A stretch of 64,000 nt of DNA from Candidatus Diapherotrites archaeon. GTDB lineage: Archaea > Iainarchaeota > Iainarchaeia > Iainarchaeales > 1-14-0-10-31-34. This document shows, piece after piece, positions 1 to 8,381 of this stretch (its first letter is position 1; each line of letters opens with the position of its first letter). Location: NCBI GenBank assembly GCA_040755695.1, contig JBFMAK010000002.1, forward strand, positions 1 to 64,000. The letters are read 5' to 3'. Under the pieces are notes generated by a model. It was not told the origin of the DNA, did not search any database, and was given only the letters and a program-made list of their open reading frames with translations. A program made the translations under genes and the position numbers.

Positions 1-70
1 GGGGCGTGCAAAAGCTTAAATGCAGATGAACCCTTTATAATAATAAAAACAGCAATTCAACGGTGCTTTA

Positions 71-901
71 ATGAATAACCCGACAAAAGCATTAATTTTA
101 ATTACTGTAATAACAATTCAACTAAGTTTTGCTGCGGCTGCAATAGATTTCAGTTGCAGTTTAGACAAAACACAAGGAAATGCAAATTTTGACTGGTTTA
201 CAGCAACCATGACCATGAACTCGCCAGGCACTTACAGATACTGCTTTCAATGGACTGACTCTGATTTGTGCAGTAATCCAAACAACCCCAATAACTGGGA
301 TAAAAAGAAGTATGCCATTGAAGGCTCTTTTGATGTAAATGGTTTTGCAAGAAACACAAGTACAGGGGAAATAGACAAAAGGGGGTGCGGCAAAGTTTAT
401 GTTGGACCAGGCCCTTCAATATCACAAAATATAATTAACATAATTGAAATGGATGCGGTTCCAAGAAAACTTAAAATGGATGAAAACATTCTCTTCACTT
501 CGACAGTGAAGAATTTGTATGAAGGGGAAGTGGAAGTAGACCTGAATTTTTATATTTCGGATGAATCAGGAAACAGTATTGCCGGGCCTTCTGTTTATTT
601 AGGCCCAACAAAGATTGCTGCAGGGCAAAGCTATAGGTTTGACTGGAATTACACTGTGAAGGCACCGCTCCAGGCAGGAAAAAACTACTTCATTAACTCC
701 AAAGCAGACGCAAATTATACTGAACTGCCAGAATACAAGAGAGACAATGAAAGGAGAACAATATTCTCTGTGGTCCTAGAAGAAAGGACAACAAAAGGAA
801 TGCCTGAAACAAACTTAATTACATTAATCCTAACAATTGCAGCAATAACGGCAATTCTCTCGCTCAAACACCAGCACAAAAAAGAAAAGTATATAAATTA
901 G
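71..901 (+). CDS. Secreted, membrane-anchored surface protein (CARDB-like)
   Basis: This 276-residue protein begins with a hydrophobic signal segment ending near residue 24. It ends with a hydrophobic stretch at about residues 247-265 followed by a lysine/histidine-rich tail, so it is probably exported and held by a C-terminal anchor. The middle resembles a PKD-type strand region (YRYCFQW) followed by a CARDB-like beta-sandwich. Both parts match the C-terminal half of the protein at 1994-3547, including NYFIN and DNERR. The two are therefore paralogous surface modules. Cysteines could form disulfides outside the cell. No enzymatic motif was seen; the ligand is unknown. Confidence 0.75.
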   Translation: MNNPTKALILITVITIQLSFAAAAIDFSCSLDKTQGNANFDWFTATMTMNSPGTYRYCFQWTDSDLCSNPNNPNNWDKKKYAIEGSFDVNGFARNTSTGEIDKRGCGKVYVGPGPSISQNIINIIEMDAVPRKLKMDENILFTSTVKNLYEGEVEVDLNFYISDESGNSIAGPSVYLGPTKIAAGQSYRFDWNYTVKAPLQAGKNYFINSKADANYTELPEYKRDNERRTIFSVVLEERTTKGMPETNLITLILTIAAITAILSLKHQHKKEKYIN

Positions 902-930
902 GACTTCATATTAATTAAAAGGAATCAAAA

Positions 931-1974
931 ATGAAAAAAATTTTGTTAATAATTGCCTTTTCCTTGATTTTTGCTGCAACAGCAAGCGCAGCACAAGCAA
1001 CCCTGCTCTCAGTGCACGGCTTCGTGAAAGATTCAACTACTGGAACTCCAATTGCTTCAGGAAATATCATGATTGATGTATGCACTGATTCAGGGGGCAC
1101 AACCTGCCTGCTTACAGGAGGAGAAACATTCAATAACACAATAAATCAAGGGGCGTTCGATGTTCTTGTAGGCTCAACAAAGACATTAAGCCTCAACTTT
1201 AATGACGACTATTACATGAAAGTCTTAGTGAATGGAACACAGGTAGGCAATACATTCAAGTTCAGGGGAGGGCAAGGCCAAATAGGCCCCAATGATATTG
1301 ACACAACAGCAACTTATACAGTAGGAGGCCTTAATGCTGGAAGCATTTCAACATCATTAGTGGGAATAGCCAGCGGAATAATAGCAGGAATGAGAGGCAT
1401 GGCAAGGGTTTACACCTTAGACAACGACGGAAACATTTGGGCGCGAAGTTCAATGACAACACCAGAAATTATTTCAACAGGGGGAATCACTCTCGGAGGG
1501 GTAAGGAAAACAACATGGCCTGATCCAGGCACAGGAAATATAGTAGACACCTTGCTTGAAACTTTAACGGCAGGCTCTAATGCAGCTTCTTTCACTGGAA
1601 CAACCACAATAGGAGGCCCATTCATAAGCAATACCTCTGTAACCTCACCAGAATTAATTTCAACTGGAGGAATAACATTGGGTGGAACAAGAAGGACGAA
1701 TTGGCAGGCATTGGACTGTGTTCAAAGCACAAAAGATGAACTTTGTAATGTTGGAAGTTCAACTCCGTATTGCTATGCAATGGCAGAATGCCCTGGCAAT
1801 TATGTTGTAACAGGCGGCGGCTGCTCACTGGTAGCCTATGGCGGGGGAGACCAATACAGCGTGCCATTAAACAGGCTTGCTCCACTTGGAAACACTGCTT
1901 GGACCTGTACTTATGTAAAACAAGCTTTTGACATACGCGTATATGCATATGCAAGATGTTGCAGGCTGACATAA
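931..1974 (+). CDS. Secreted protein with repeated STGGITLGG motif
   Basis: The 347-residue product has a clear signal peptide (residues 1-20, ending around ASA) and no obvious C-terminal membrane anchor. An N-terminal beta-rich part (about 25-120) is followed by a glycine/threonine-rich region with two copies of a motif near TPE-ISTGGITLGG. The C-terminal 90 residues hold eight or so cysteines and probably form a disulfide-bonded domain. An AAAGGA-like ribosome site precedes the ATG. It lies between two anchored surface proteins on the same strand and is likely part of one cell-envelope operon. I do not recognise the family; the repeat style recalls large extracellular proteins of DPANN archaea. 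Confidence 0.7.
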   Translation: MKKILLIIAFSLIFAATASAAQATLLSVHGFVKDSTTGTPIASGNIMIDVCTDSGGTTCLLTGGETFNNTINQGAFDVLVGSTKTLSLNFNDDYYMKVLVNGTQVGNTFKFRGGQGQIGPNDIDTTATYTVGGLNAGSISTSLVGIASGIIAGMRGMARVYTLDNDGNIWARSSMTTPEIISTGGITLGGVRKTTWPDPGTGNIVDTLLETLTAGSNAASFTGTTTIGGPFISNTSVTSPELISTGGITLGGTRRTNWQALDCVQSTKDELCNVGSSTPYCYAMAECPGNYVVTGGGCSLVAYGGGDQYSVPLNRLAPLGNTAWTCTYVKQAFDIRVYAYARCCRLT

Positions 1975-1993
1975 TTTTTTGGAGGAAATATAA

Positions 1994-3547
1994 TTGAACA
2001 AAAAATTTTTTTTTTCTTTCCTGTTTCTGATTTTAATTATTTCCTCAGTTAATGCCTTTTATGCATCAAACGCGCAATACGAAATCAGGGGAAATATAGC
2101 GCAAGGCGGGAACAGCACAACAACAGGAAATTACAATTTAAGGTTTTTTGTTCCTGAACAGCCCTGCGGCAGAGCAGCAGGGGGAGGCTACGAATTATAC
2201 TTGTGCTATTACCTGGAAGCAGCTGTTCCCCCAACACAGCCCTTAAATGTTTCACTAACAGCAAACCCTAATACAGGAAACGACCCATTAACAACACAAT
2301 TGACTGCAAGCGTGACAGGAGGCACAAGCCCTTACACTTATGAATGGGATTATACTTCGGATGGAACAATAGATGACACTACACCTCCCACCAATTCGGT
2401 TACTGACATAAAAACAAGGCAGTACACGCCTGCAAACACTTATACTGCAACAGTGAGGGCAAGGGATTCAAGTGTTCCTCAACAGAACGCCCAAGCGCAA
2501 GCAACAATTGTGGTTAATGCAGTAATTCCAGTAAACAGGCCTCCAATAGTGGAAGCTGATGGCCCATATTCAGGGCAAGTGAACCAAGATATTGTAGTGA
2601 ACAATGCAACAGCCTCAGACCCTGATGGCGACCCTCTGACTTACATGTGGTTTTTGAATCCGTCAAGCAACTGCACTGCAAGCAATTCAAACACCTTAAA
2701 CAATTTCACAGTAAACTGCTCCACCCCAGGAAACAGGGACGCAACAATTGTAGTGCAGGACGGAAAAGGAGGAGTAGCAGATGACACTGCAACAGTAAAT
2801 GTCTTGCCAATAGGCCCTATTCCTTTAAGCGTTCAATGCACTGTAAGCCCTACATCAGGAAATTTGAATCAAGAATTCAAGGCAGAAGTAACCCAAACCA
2901 CTGGAGGCACTGCACCTTACAGGTACTGCTTTGACTGGACAGGAGACAACATCTGTGAAGGGCCTTTTAGGAATGACACTGAAGACGAATATGAATACTC
3001 TTTCCCTGGATACTACACTGTTTCAGTCCAAGTGCGGGACAGGGACGGCATAACAGCTTCAAGCGTGTGTGGTTCAATTGATGTAGGGTCAACTTCACAA
3101 AACCTTTTATGGCTGCAGAAGCTGACAGCAGTTCCAATGAAAGCAAAATTAGGGGAAAAAATAACCTTCACTGCAACAGTAAGGAATTTGAGCAAAACTG
3201 AAGAAGTCAAAGCAAAAGTGAGATTCTATTTTACAACAGAAGGAAGCCTTCCAGTTCAAGGAACCCCAGAAGAAATTGTCGGCGGGCCAAAAATTGAACC
3301 AGGAGAAACAGGGGAATTTAAGTATGAATACACGGTTAATTCTCCCCTGCAAATAAAAACCAATTACTTCATTAATGCAGTAGTAAAAGACGAAGACGAT
3401 AAAGAAACAGCAGACCAATTGTTCGACAACGAGAGAAGAAAAATATTTGAGGTAATAGAAATAAGGCCGGTTTATGCTGCCGAATTAAATGAAGCAATAA
3501 TTCCAGCAATTCTCTTAATTATAACAATAATACTGCTTAGAAAATAA
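1994..3547 (+). CDS. Surface protein with PKD and CARDB-like domains
   Basis: Translation probably starts at a TTG preceded by GGAGG 8 nt upstream. The 517-residue product has a signal peptide (1-21), a first PKD domain (about 85-175), a second Ig/cadherin-like PKD domain (about 183-272, with PPIVEADGPYSGQ and ASDPDGDPLTY), a third PKD-like segment with YRYCFDW (about 290-370) and a CARDB-like domain (about 375-490). A hydrophobic C-terminus (about 496-514) followed by RK would anchor it. Such proteins usually serve adhesion or the cell coat. Many asparagine sequons (NST, NCT) suggest N-glycosylation. The last two domains are homologous to the protein at 71-901. Confidence 0.8.
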   Translation: MNKKFFFSFLFLILIISSVNAFYASNAQYEIRGNIAQGGNSTTTGNYNLRFFVPEQPCGRAAGGGYELYLCYYLEAAVPPTQPLNVSLTANPNTGNDPLTTQLTASVTGGTSPYTYEWDYTSDGTIDDTTPPTNSVTDIKTRQYTPANTYTATVRARDSSVPQQNAQAQATIVVNAVIPVNRPPIVEADGPYSGQVNQDIVVNNATASDPDGDPLTYMWFLNPSSNCTASNSNTLNNFTVNCSTPGNRDATIVVQDGKGGVADDTATVNVLPIGPIPLSVQCTVSPTSGNLNQEFKAEVTQTTGGTAPYRYCFDWTGDNICEGPFRNDTEDEYEYSFPGYYTVSVQVRDRDGITASSVCGSIDVGSTSQNLLWLQKLTAVPMKAKLGEKITFTATVRNLSKTEEVKAKVRFYFTTEGSLPVQGTPEEIVGGPKIEPGETGEFKYEYTVNSPLQIKTNYFINAVVKDEDDKETADQLFDNERRKIFEVIEIRPVYAAELNEAIIPAILLIITIILLRK

Positions 3548-3620
3548 AGCATTAAAAGCGATCAATTAAAAACAATTAATTTAAACTAATTTTTCTATTA
3601 CAAAATCTAATTGAAGAAAA

Positions 3621-3704
3621 GCAGGGGTCGGATAGTGGCAATTCCACCGGCTTCAGAGGCCGGCGCCTTAGTGGCTTTCGAGAGTTCGAATCTCTCCCCC
3701 TGCA
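3621..3704 (+). tRNA. tRNA-Leu (CAG)
   Basis: A full class II cloverleaf is visible. The acceptor GCAGGGG pairs with CCCCTGC, the anticodon stem CCGGC/GCCGG closes a loop with anticodon CAG, a long variable arm follows, and the T-arm is GAGAG-TTCGAAT-CTCTC. The discriminator is A at 3704. No intron is present and CCA is not encoded. The next start codon is at 3706, one nucleotide after the mature 3' end. Confidence 0.95.
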
Positions 3705-3705
3705 T

Positions 3706-4227
3706 ATGACTGAATTAGAGCTTGAAAGGACTTTCTTGGCAAAAAAAATTCCTGAAGATTTGCGGAAATGCGAAAGCATTGAATTAATTGACATTTATAT
3801 ACCAAGAGAAGCCGAACACCCTACATTAAGAATCAGAAAAAAAGGTGAAAAGAGAGAAATAACAAAAAAAGAGCCAACCCATAAAGAAGACAGCTCAAAA
3901 CAGGCAGAACACACTATTCATTTAACTGAAAAAGAATATGATGCTCTAACAAAAATAAAAGGAAAAAAGTTATGGAAGAAAAGATACAAATACCCTTACA
4001 ATGGAAGAACAGCAGAAATAGACGTATTCCAAGGGCCACTCAAAGGGCTTGTACTCATAGACTTCGAATTCAATACAGAGGGAGAAAAAAAGGATTTTAG
4101 AATGCCTGAATTCTGCCTTGCTGACGTAACGCAAGAGAAGTTTGCTGCAGGAGGCATGCTCTGCGGGAAAAAATATTCTGACATAAAAAAAGAACTTGAA
4201 AAATACGGATACAAAAAAATAAAATAG
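3706..4227 (+). CDS. CYTH-domain (triphosphate tunnel) protein
   Basis: The 173-residue protein starts with ELELER, the ExExK-like signature of the CYTH/TTM superfamily (class IV adenylate cyclases, thiamine triphosphatases and inorganic triphosphatases). Further basic and acidic strands typical of the tunnel fold follow: LRIRKKG, KKRYKY and AEIDVF near 110-116, and a late LIDFEF. The family hydrolyses or cyclises triphosphates with divalent metal. Which substrate applies here cannot be told. Because the signature lies at residues 3-8, the start at 3706 is firm even though it is one base past the tRNA-Leu 3' end and has no Shine-Dalgarno site. Confidence 0.8.
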   Translation: MTELELERTFLAKKIPEDLRKCESIELIDIYIPREAEHPTLRIRKKGEKREITKKEPTHKEDSSKQAEHTIHLTEKEYDALTKIKGKKLWKKRYKYPYNGRTAEIDVFQGPLKGLVLIDFEFNTEGEKKDFRMPEFCLADVTQEKFAAGGMLCGKKYSDIKKELEKYGYKKIK

Positions 4228-4306
4228 AATTCAAAAAAAATAATAATTGGACTGTGCGAAATAAAGAAACAATATACTTATATTAACTTCAATTAATTGA
4301 TTTTTT

Positions 4307-4687
4307 ATGAGAGAAGAAACCAGGAATTGGTTGAAGCAGGCTGAAATGGATTTAGGGGCAGCACAAGGAAACTTACAGATAAAAAACTATTTTGTTTCAG
4401 CGTTTTATTCACAGCAGTGCGCAGAAAAAGCATTAAAAGCATTCGGAATTGAAAGAACACGCGAAACAATTAAAACCCACAACCTGCTTGAAATAGCAAA
4501 AAAATTAAGGCTGCCAAAAGAAATACTTGAAGGATTAATTGAATTAAACCCAGACTTTATTGTAAGCAGATATCCTGATGCAGCAAACGGGGTGCCAGGA
4601 GAAATGTACGACTTAAAGAAAGCCAAAATAAAGGTATTGTATGCAGAAAAGGTGTTAGAATGGGCGAAGTCAAGGATAAAAAAATAA
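4307..4687 (+). CDS. HEPN-domain protein
   Basis: This 126-residue helical protein fits the HEPN family: an N-terminal WLKQAEMDL helix, QQCAEKALKAF and a late SRYPDA motif. HEPN proteins are commonly RNase toxins paired with minimal nucleotidyltransferase (MNT) antitoxins. The MNT gene follows and overlaps it by 28 bp, so the pair is probably translated together. The catalytic Rx4-6H motif is not clear at its usual C-terminal place, so toxicity is uncertain. A TATA-like stretch (4271-4285) would place transcription start close to the ATG. Confidence 0.8.
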   Translation: MREETRNWLKQAEMDLGAAQGNLQIKNYFVSAFYSQQCAEKALKAFGIERTRETIKTHNLLEIAKKLRLPKEILEGLIELNPDFIVSRYPDAANGVPGEMYDLKKAKIKVLYAEKVLEWAKSRIKK

Positions 4688-4974
4688 GAGAATTTCTGGC
4701 AAAGTTAAAGAAACACTTTAAGCCTGAAAAAGTGATATTGTTCGGTTCAAGGGCAGGAAAAGACTACTTAAAAGACAGTGATTATGATTTTATAATTGTT
4801 TCAGAAGAATTCAAAAAATATGACTTCCTTGAAAGGATAAGCCAAGTAATAAAGAAATGCAGGGCGTACTTTAGCGCAGACCTTCTGTGTTATACACCAA
4901 AAGAATTCAATAAAAAAAGAAAACAGATAGGAATAGTTTCAACAGCAGTAAAAGAAGGAAAAAATCTGATTTAA
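4660..4974 (+). CDS. MNT-type nucleotidyltransferase (HEPN partner)
   Basis: The 104-residue protein has the nucleotidyltransferase signature FGSRAG...DSDYDF near residues 27-42, a GS motif followed by two metal-binding aspartates. This is the compact MNT fold known to act as the antitoxin of HEPN toxins, in characterised cases by AMP-ylating the toxin. Its start lies inside the HEPN gene (4660), giving translational coupling. Together they form a HEPN/MNT module. A second module with reversed gene order and an added winged helix occurs at 46011-46960. Confidence 0.82.
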   Translation: MGEVKDKKIREFLAKLKKHFKPEKVILFGSRAGKDYLKDSDYDFIIVSEEFKKYDFLERISQVIKKCRAYFSADLLCYTPKEFNKKRKQIGIVSTAVKEGKNLI

Positions 4975-5198
4975 AGTAAAACCTATTTAAAAAGCTGAAG
5001 GTTTTTAAATTCTCTTGTACATAAATTATTGTTGATTCTCATGAAAAGTGAGTGCCTTCATACCAAACTTTTTAGAAAAAAGTTTGATCAAAAATGTTAC
5101 AGAAAATGAATTTACTCTAATTTTGTATAGCGAACTGAAGGCATTCGGAAAACAATTAAATTCTAATTCAGCCATAAAACTAAATGACAGTGAAAGAT

Positions 5199-5272
5199 GG
5201 CTGCGGTCGTCTAGTGGTTTAAGATTCAGGCCTGTGGAGCCTGGGACCCGGGTTCGAATCCCGGCCGCGGCC
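5199..5272 (+). tRNA. tRNA-His (GTG)
   Basis: The acceptor GCTGCGG pairs with CCGCGGC. The anticodon arm CAGGC-CTGTGGA-GCCTG gives anticodon GTG, and the T-arm is CCGGG-TTCGAAT-CCCGG. A G at 5199 lies opposite discriminator C at 5272, the G-1:C73 identity pair of histidine tRNA. The histidyl-tRNA synthetase gene starts 70 bp downstream on the same strand. Confidence 0.95.
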
Positions 5273-5274
5273 TG

Positions 5275-5334
5275 CCCTTTTTTTTTCTTTCCCAAAGAAA
5301 GAAAAAGTGTAAGTTGCCCAAAAAGAAAGAAAGG
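5275..5334 (+). repeat. Purine/pyrimidine double-hairpin repeat, copy A
   Basis: Directly after tRNA-His is a pyrimidine run, a complementary AAAGAAAG run, the core GTGTAAGTTGCCCA (5307-5320) and a final AAAAAGAAAGAAAGG. The same arrangement recurs inside the introns of tRNA-Glu (12132-12187), tRNA-Tyr (14182-14238) and tRNA-Asp (28337-28385, and inverted at 28417-28475). Here the 3' end supplies the ribosome-binding AAAGGAG of hisS. Confidence 0.75.
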
Positions 5335-5342
5335 AGATATTT

Positions 5343-6644
5343 ATGGAATTAATGCTGCCTAAGGGGACAAGGGATTTCCTGCCTGAAGAGAAAATTTTAA
5401 GGGAGAAAATAATAAGGCAATTAAAAGAGGTCTTTGAATTGTACGGCTTCAGCCCAATTGAGACTCCGGCAATAGAAAGATTTGAGGTTTTAGCCTCAAA
5501 GTATGCAGGAGGGGAAGAAATACTCAAAGAAACCTTTAAGTTAAAGGATCAAGGCCAAAGGGAATTGGGATTGAAGTACGACCTCACAGTGCCTTTAGCA
5601 AGGGTGATTGGAATGAATCCAAACCTGAAAATGCCCTTCAAGCGCTACCAGATAGAAAAGGTGTGGAGGGACGGCCCAATTACAACCTCAAGGTACAGGG
5701 AATTCTACCAGTGCGATGTAGACGTAGTTGGAAGCAGTTCAATGATGGCTGACGCAGAAATACTCAAAATTACGTCTACCTCATTAGAGAAACTGGGTTT
5801 AGAGTACGAAATTAAAGTGAACAACAGAAAGATACTGGACGGATTAATGCAGGACTTGGGAATAAGGGAAGAGTACTGGAATTCAATCCTTCTTTCTTTG
5901 GATAAAATAGAAAAAATTGAGAAAAAGGAAGTGGAAAGAGAATTAGAAGAGAAAGGGCTGGAAGAAAAAAAGATAAAGGCACTCTTTGAGTTCTGTTCAA
6001 TAAAAGGAAGCAATGGAGAAATAATTGCGCGCGCAAAGAAAACAGTCAAATCAAAAGAAGGAATTGAAGGGATAAAAGAATTAGAGGAATTGCTGGATTA
6101 CTGCAAGGAATTCAAAGTGAATAACTTATACATAACTTATTCTTTGGTTAGAGGCCTTTCGTACTACACTTCAACAGTGTTTGAGGCAGTGCTTTCTAAA
6201 AGCAAGGTTAAGAGCAGTATTGCAGGCGGGGGAAGATACGACAATATGATTGGTGCTTTTCTGGAGGGAAGCAAGGAGTTTCCTGCTGTGGGAATTGCCT
6301 TCGGCTTGGACAGGATTTATGACGCATTAATGGAGAAAGGCTTGAAGGCAGAAAAAACAAACACAAAAATTTATGTAATCCCGATTGGCACAGAAGCAGA
6401 AAAAAAGGCAATTGAATTGGCTGAAAGGATGAGGGAAAAGGGAATTAATTCTGACATTGATTTATTGAAGAGGGGCATAAGCAAGAACTTAGATTATGCT
6501 TCAAGGCAGGGCATTCCTTTTGTTGCATTGCTTGGAGAAAACGAATTAAAGGAGGAATGCCTCAAGTTGCGCGACATGAAGACTGGAAAGGAAGAGAAAA
6601 TAAAATTGAATGAATTAGAGAAATTAAAAAAGATTATTGTATAA
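5343..6644 (+). CDS. hisS: Histidyl-tRNA synthetase
   Basis: This class II synthetase charges tRNA-His with histidine. The 433-residue length is normal. Motif 1 is in the N-terminal part (LPKGTRDFLPEE start), motif 2 is around WRDGPITTSRYREF, the histidine-binding segment LVRGLSYYTSTVFE is present, and motif 3 is AVGIAFGLDR. A C-terminal anticodon-binding domain starts near residue 345 (YVIPIG). The ATG follows AAAGGAG by a few bases. tRNA-His lies immediately upstream, so enzyme and substrate genes are adjacent and may share a transcript. Confidence 0.97.
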   Translation: MELMLPKGTRDFLPEEKILREKIIRQLKEVFELYGFSPIETPAIERFEVLASKYAGGEEILKETFKLKDQGQRELGLKYDLTVPLARVIGMNPNLKMPFKRYQIEKVWRDGPITTSRYREFYQCDVDVVGSSSMMADAEILKITSTSLEKLGLEYEIKVNNRKILDGLMQDLGIREEYWNSILLSLDKIEKIEKKEVERELEEKGLEEKKIKALFEFCSIKGSNGEIIARAKKTVKSKEGIEGIKELEELLDYCKEFKVNNLYITYSLVRGLSYYTSTVFEAVLSKSKVKSSIAGGGRYDNMIGAFLEGSKEFPAVGIAFGLDRIYDALMEKGLKAEKTNTKIYVIPIGTEAEKKAIELAERMREKGINSDIDLLKRGISKNLDYASRQGIPFVALLGENELKEECLKLRDMKTGKEEKIKLNELEKLKKIIV

Positions 6645-6686
6645 AAAATAAAATGAATTGAATGAATTGAAAAGAGGGGGAAATTA

Positions 6687-8222
6687 ATGGAAGAAAAAGT
6701 AATTGAATTGAAGGGGAAAGGCCTTTCAATTGAAGATGTAGTAAAAGTCGCCAGAGAGAACAAAAAAATTGAACTGACAGAGGAAGCCATAGAAAAAATT
6801 AAAAAATCTAGAGAGATAGTGGAAAAACTTATTGCAAGAAGAGAGAAGCTTTACGGCGTATCCACTGGAATTGGAGAATTATCAAATGTTTTTTTGACTC
6901 CTGAGCAGGTAAAAGAATTCCAGAAATACTTGATTTACAGCCACGCTGCAGGATGGGGTGAGCCAGTGTCAATAGATGACGCAAGGGCTGCCTGGCTTAC
7001 AAGAATTAATATTCTATCAAAAGGACACTCTGGATTAAGGCTTGTTATAGTTGAAACCTTGATTGAAATGCTGAATAAAGGCGTTACTCCAGTAATGTGC
7101 CAGAAAGGCTCTGTAGGAGCAAGCGGGGATTTATCTCCTTTAGGCCAGGGAGCATTAGTCTTAATGGGGGAAGGAGAAGCATTCTATAAAGGAAAAAGAA
7201 TGAAAGGCAAAGAAGCAATGGAAAAAGCAGGAATTCAAACCATAACCTTTGAAGCAAGAGACGGCCTAGCAACAATAAACGGGTCGAACATGGTTGCAGG
7301 GATGGGCTGCATGCAGGTATTTGACGCTGATAAACTAATAAAAACATCGGAGATAGCAGCAGCAATGACTCTTGAAGCCTTGCTTCCAAACATGCTGGCA
7401 TACGATGAAAGAATCCATAAAGCAAGAGGATATGAAGGAGCAGTAGAATGCGCTGCCAACATAAGAAAGATAGTTGAAGGAAGCGAAATACTAAAACAAA
7501 AGCCACAGAAAGTCCAGGAATCCTATAGTTTAAGGAGTACGCCCCAAGTTGTAGGCGCAGCAAAAGACACACTGAAATTTTCAAGGAAAATGTTTGAAAC
7601 AGAAATAAACGGGGTAGGAGACAACCCTTTATTCTTCCAGGATGAAGGAGGAATCTGCCTTACAGGAGCAAACTTTCAGGGCACGCCATTAGCTTTCGCC
7701 CTAGAATATTTAGGCATAGGCCTTACAACAGTGGGGGCATTATCTGAAAGGAGAATGAACAGGCTTGTAAACCCGAATCTTAATATGGGCTTGCCTGCAT
7801 TCCTGACAAAAGGCGCAGGAATGTTTTCAGGCATGATGTTAGCCCAGTATACTGCAGCTTCTCTTGTCTGTGAGAACAGGGTTCTATCAACTCCTGCTGC
7901 AACAGGCTCTATTCCAACCGCAGCAGACCAAGAAGACTTCGTGAGCATGGCAGCAACAACTGCAATAAAAACAAAAGAGATACTGAAGAATTCAAGCGCA
8001 ATATTCGCAATAGAATTAATGGCTGGAGCGCAGGCCTTGGATTTCAGGAAACCCTTGAAGCCAGGGAAAGGAACCCAAGCAGCCTATGAAGTCATAAGAA
8101 AGTATGTGAAGCCACTTGAAGAAGACAGACCGTTATACAACGACATCAACAAATTGTCTGAGGTCGTAAGGTCAGGGGAGATAGTGGAAGCAGTTGAAAA
8201 AGTAGTAGGAAAATTAAAGTAA
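6687..8222 (+). CDS. hutH: Histidine/aromatic amino acid ammonia-lyase
   Basis: The 511-residue protein belongs to the MIO-dependent ammonia-lyase family. The cofactor-forming Ala-Ser-Gly lies at 145-147 within GSVGASGDLSPLGQG. The catalytic tyrosine loop is YGVSTGIG (56-63). SHAAG at 85-89 resembles the histidine ammonia-lyase selectivity loop. Late sequences include TPAATGSIPTAADQEDFVSM. It would deaminate histidine to urocanate, though a tyrosine or phenylalanine substrate is not excluded. No other hut genes are nearby. It sits 42 bp after hisS, and its start follows GAGGGGG. Why a lyase without a visible degradation pathway sits beside hisS is unclear. Confidence 0.88.
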   Translation: MEEKVIELKGKGLSIEDVVKVARENKKIELTEEAIEKIKKSREIVEKLIARREKLYGVSTGIGELSNVFLTPEQVKEFQKYLIYSHAAGWGEPVSIDDARAAWLTRINILSKGHSGLRLVIVETLIEMLNKGVTPVMCQKGSVGASGDLSPLGQGALVLMGEGEAFYKGKRMKGKEAMEKAGIQTITFEARDGLATINGSNMVAGMGCMQVFDADKLIKTSEIAAAMTLEALLPNMLAYDERIHKARGYEGAVECAANIRKIVEGSEILKQKPQKVQESYSLRSTPQVVGAAKDTLKFSRKMFETEINGVGDNPLFFQDEGGICLTGANFQGTPLAFALEYLGIGLTTVGALSERRMNRLVNPNLNMGLPAFLTKGAGMFSGMMLAQYTAASLVCENRVLSTPAATGSIPTAADQEDFVSMAATTAIKTKEILKNSSAIFAIELMAGAQALDFRKPLKPGKGTQAAYEVIRKYVKPLEEDRPLYNDINKLSEVVRSGEIVEAVEKVVGKLK

Positions 8223-8241
8223 TTGTCTGAGCCAAAAAAAT

Positions 8242-8314
8242 GCCTCAGTAGCACAGTGGTTGGTGCAATCGCTTGGTAAGCGATAGGTCGCGAGTTCAAA
8301 TCTCGCCTGAGGCT
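8242..8314 (+). tRNA. tRNA-Thr (GGT)
   Basis: The acceptor GCCTCAG pairs with CTGAGGC. The anticodon stem ATCGC/GCGAT closes loop TTGGTAA, giving anticodon GGT. The T-arm is GCGAG-TTCAAAT-CTCGC and the discriminator is T. No intron or encoded CCA. Confidence 0.94.
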
Positions 8315-8381
8315 CCTAATTTTATTCAGCAAAAAAACGATAAAATTTTAATCTGCTATTGCGTTAATTGTTAGGGTTCAA

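Noticed and set aside
5048-5362. Open frame of 104 codons across tRNA-His into hisS
   Set aside because: It runs through the whole tRNA gene and repeat copy A and overlaps hisS in another frame; its start is a GTG without a ribosome site.
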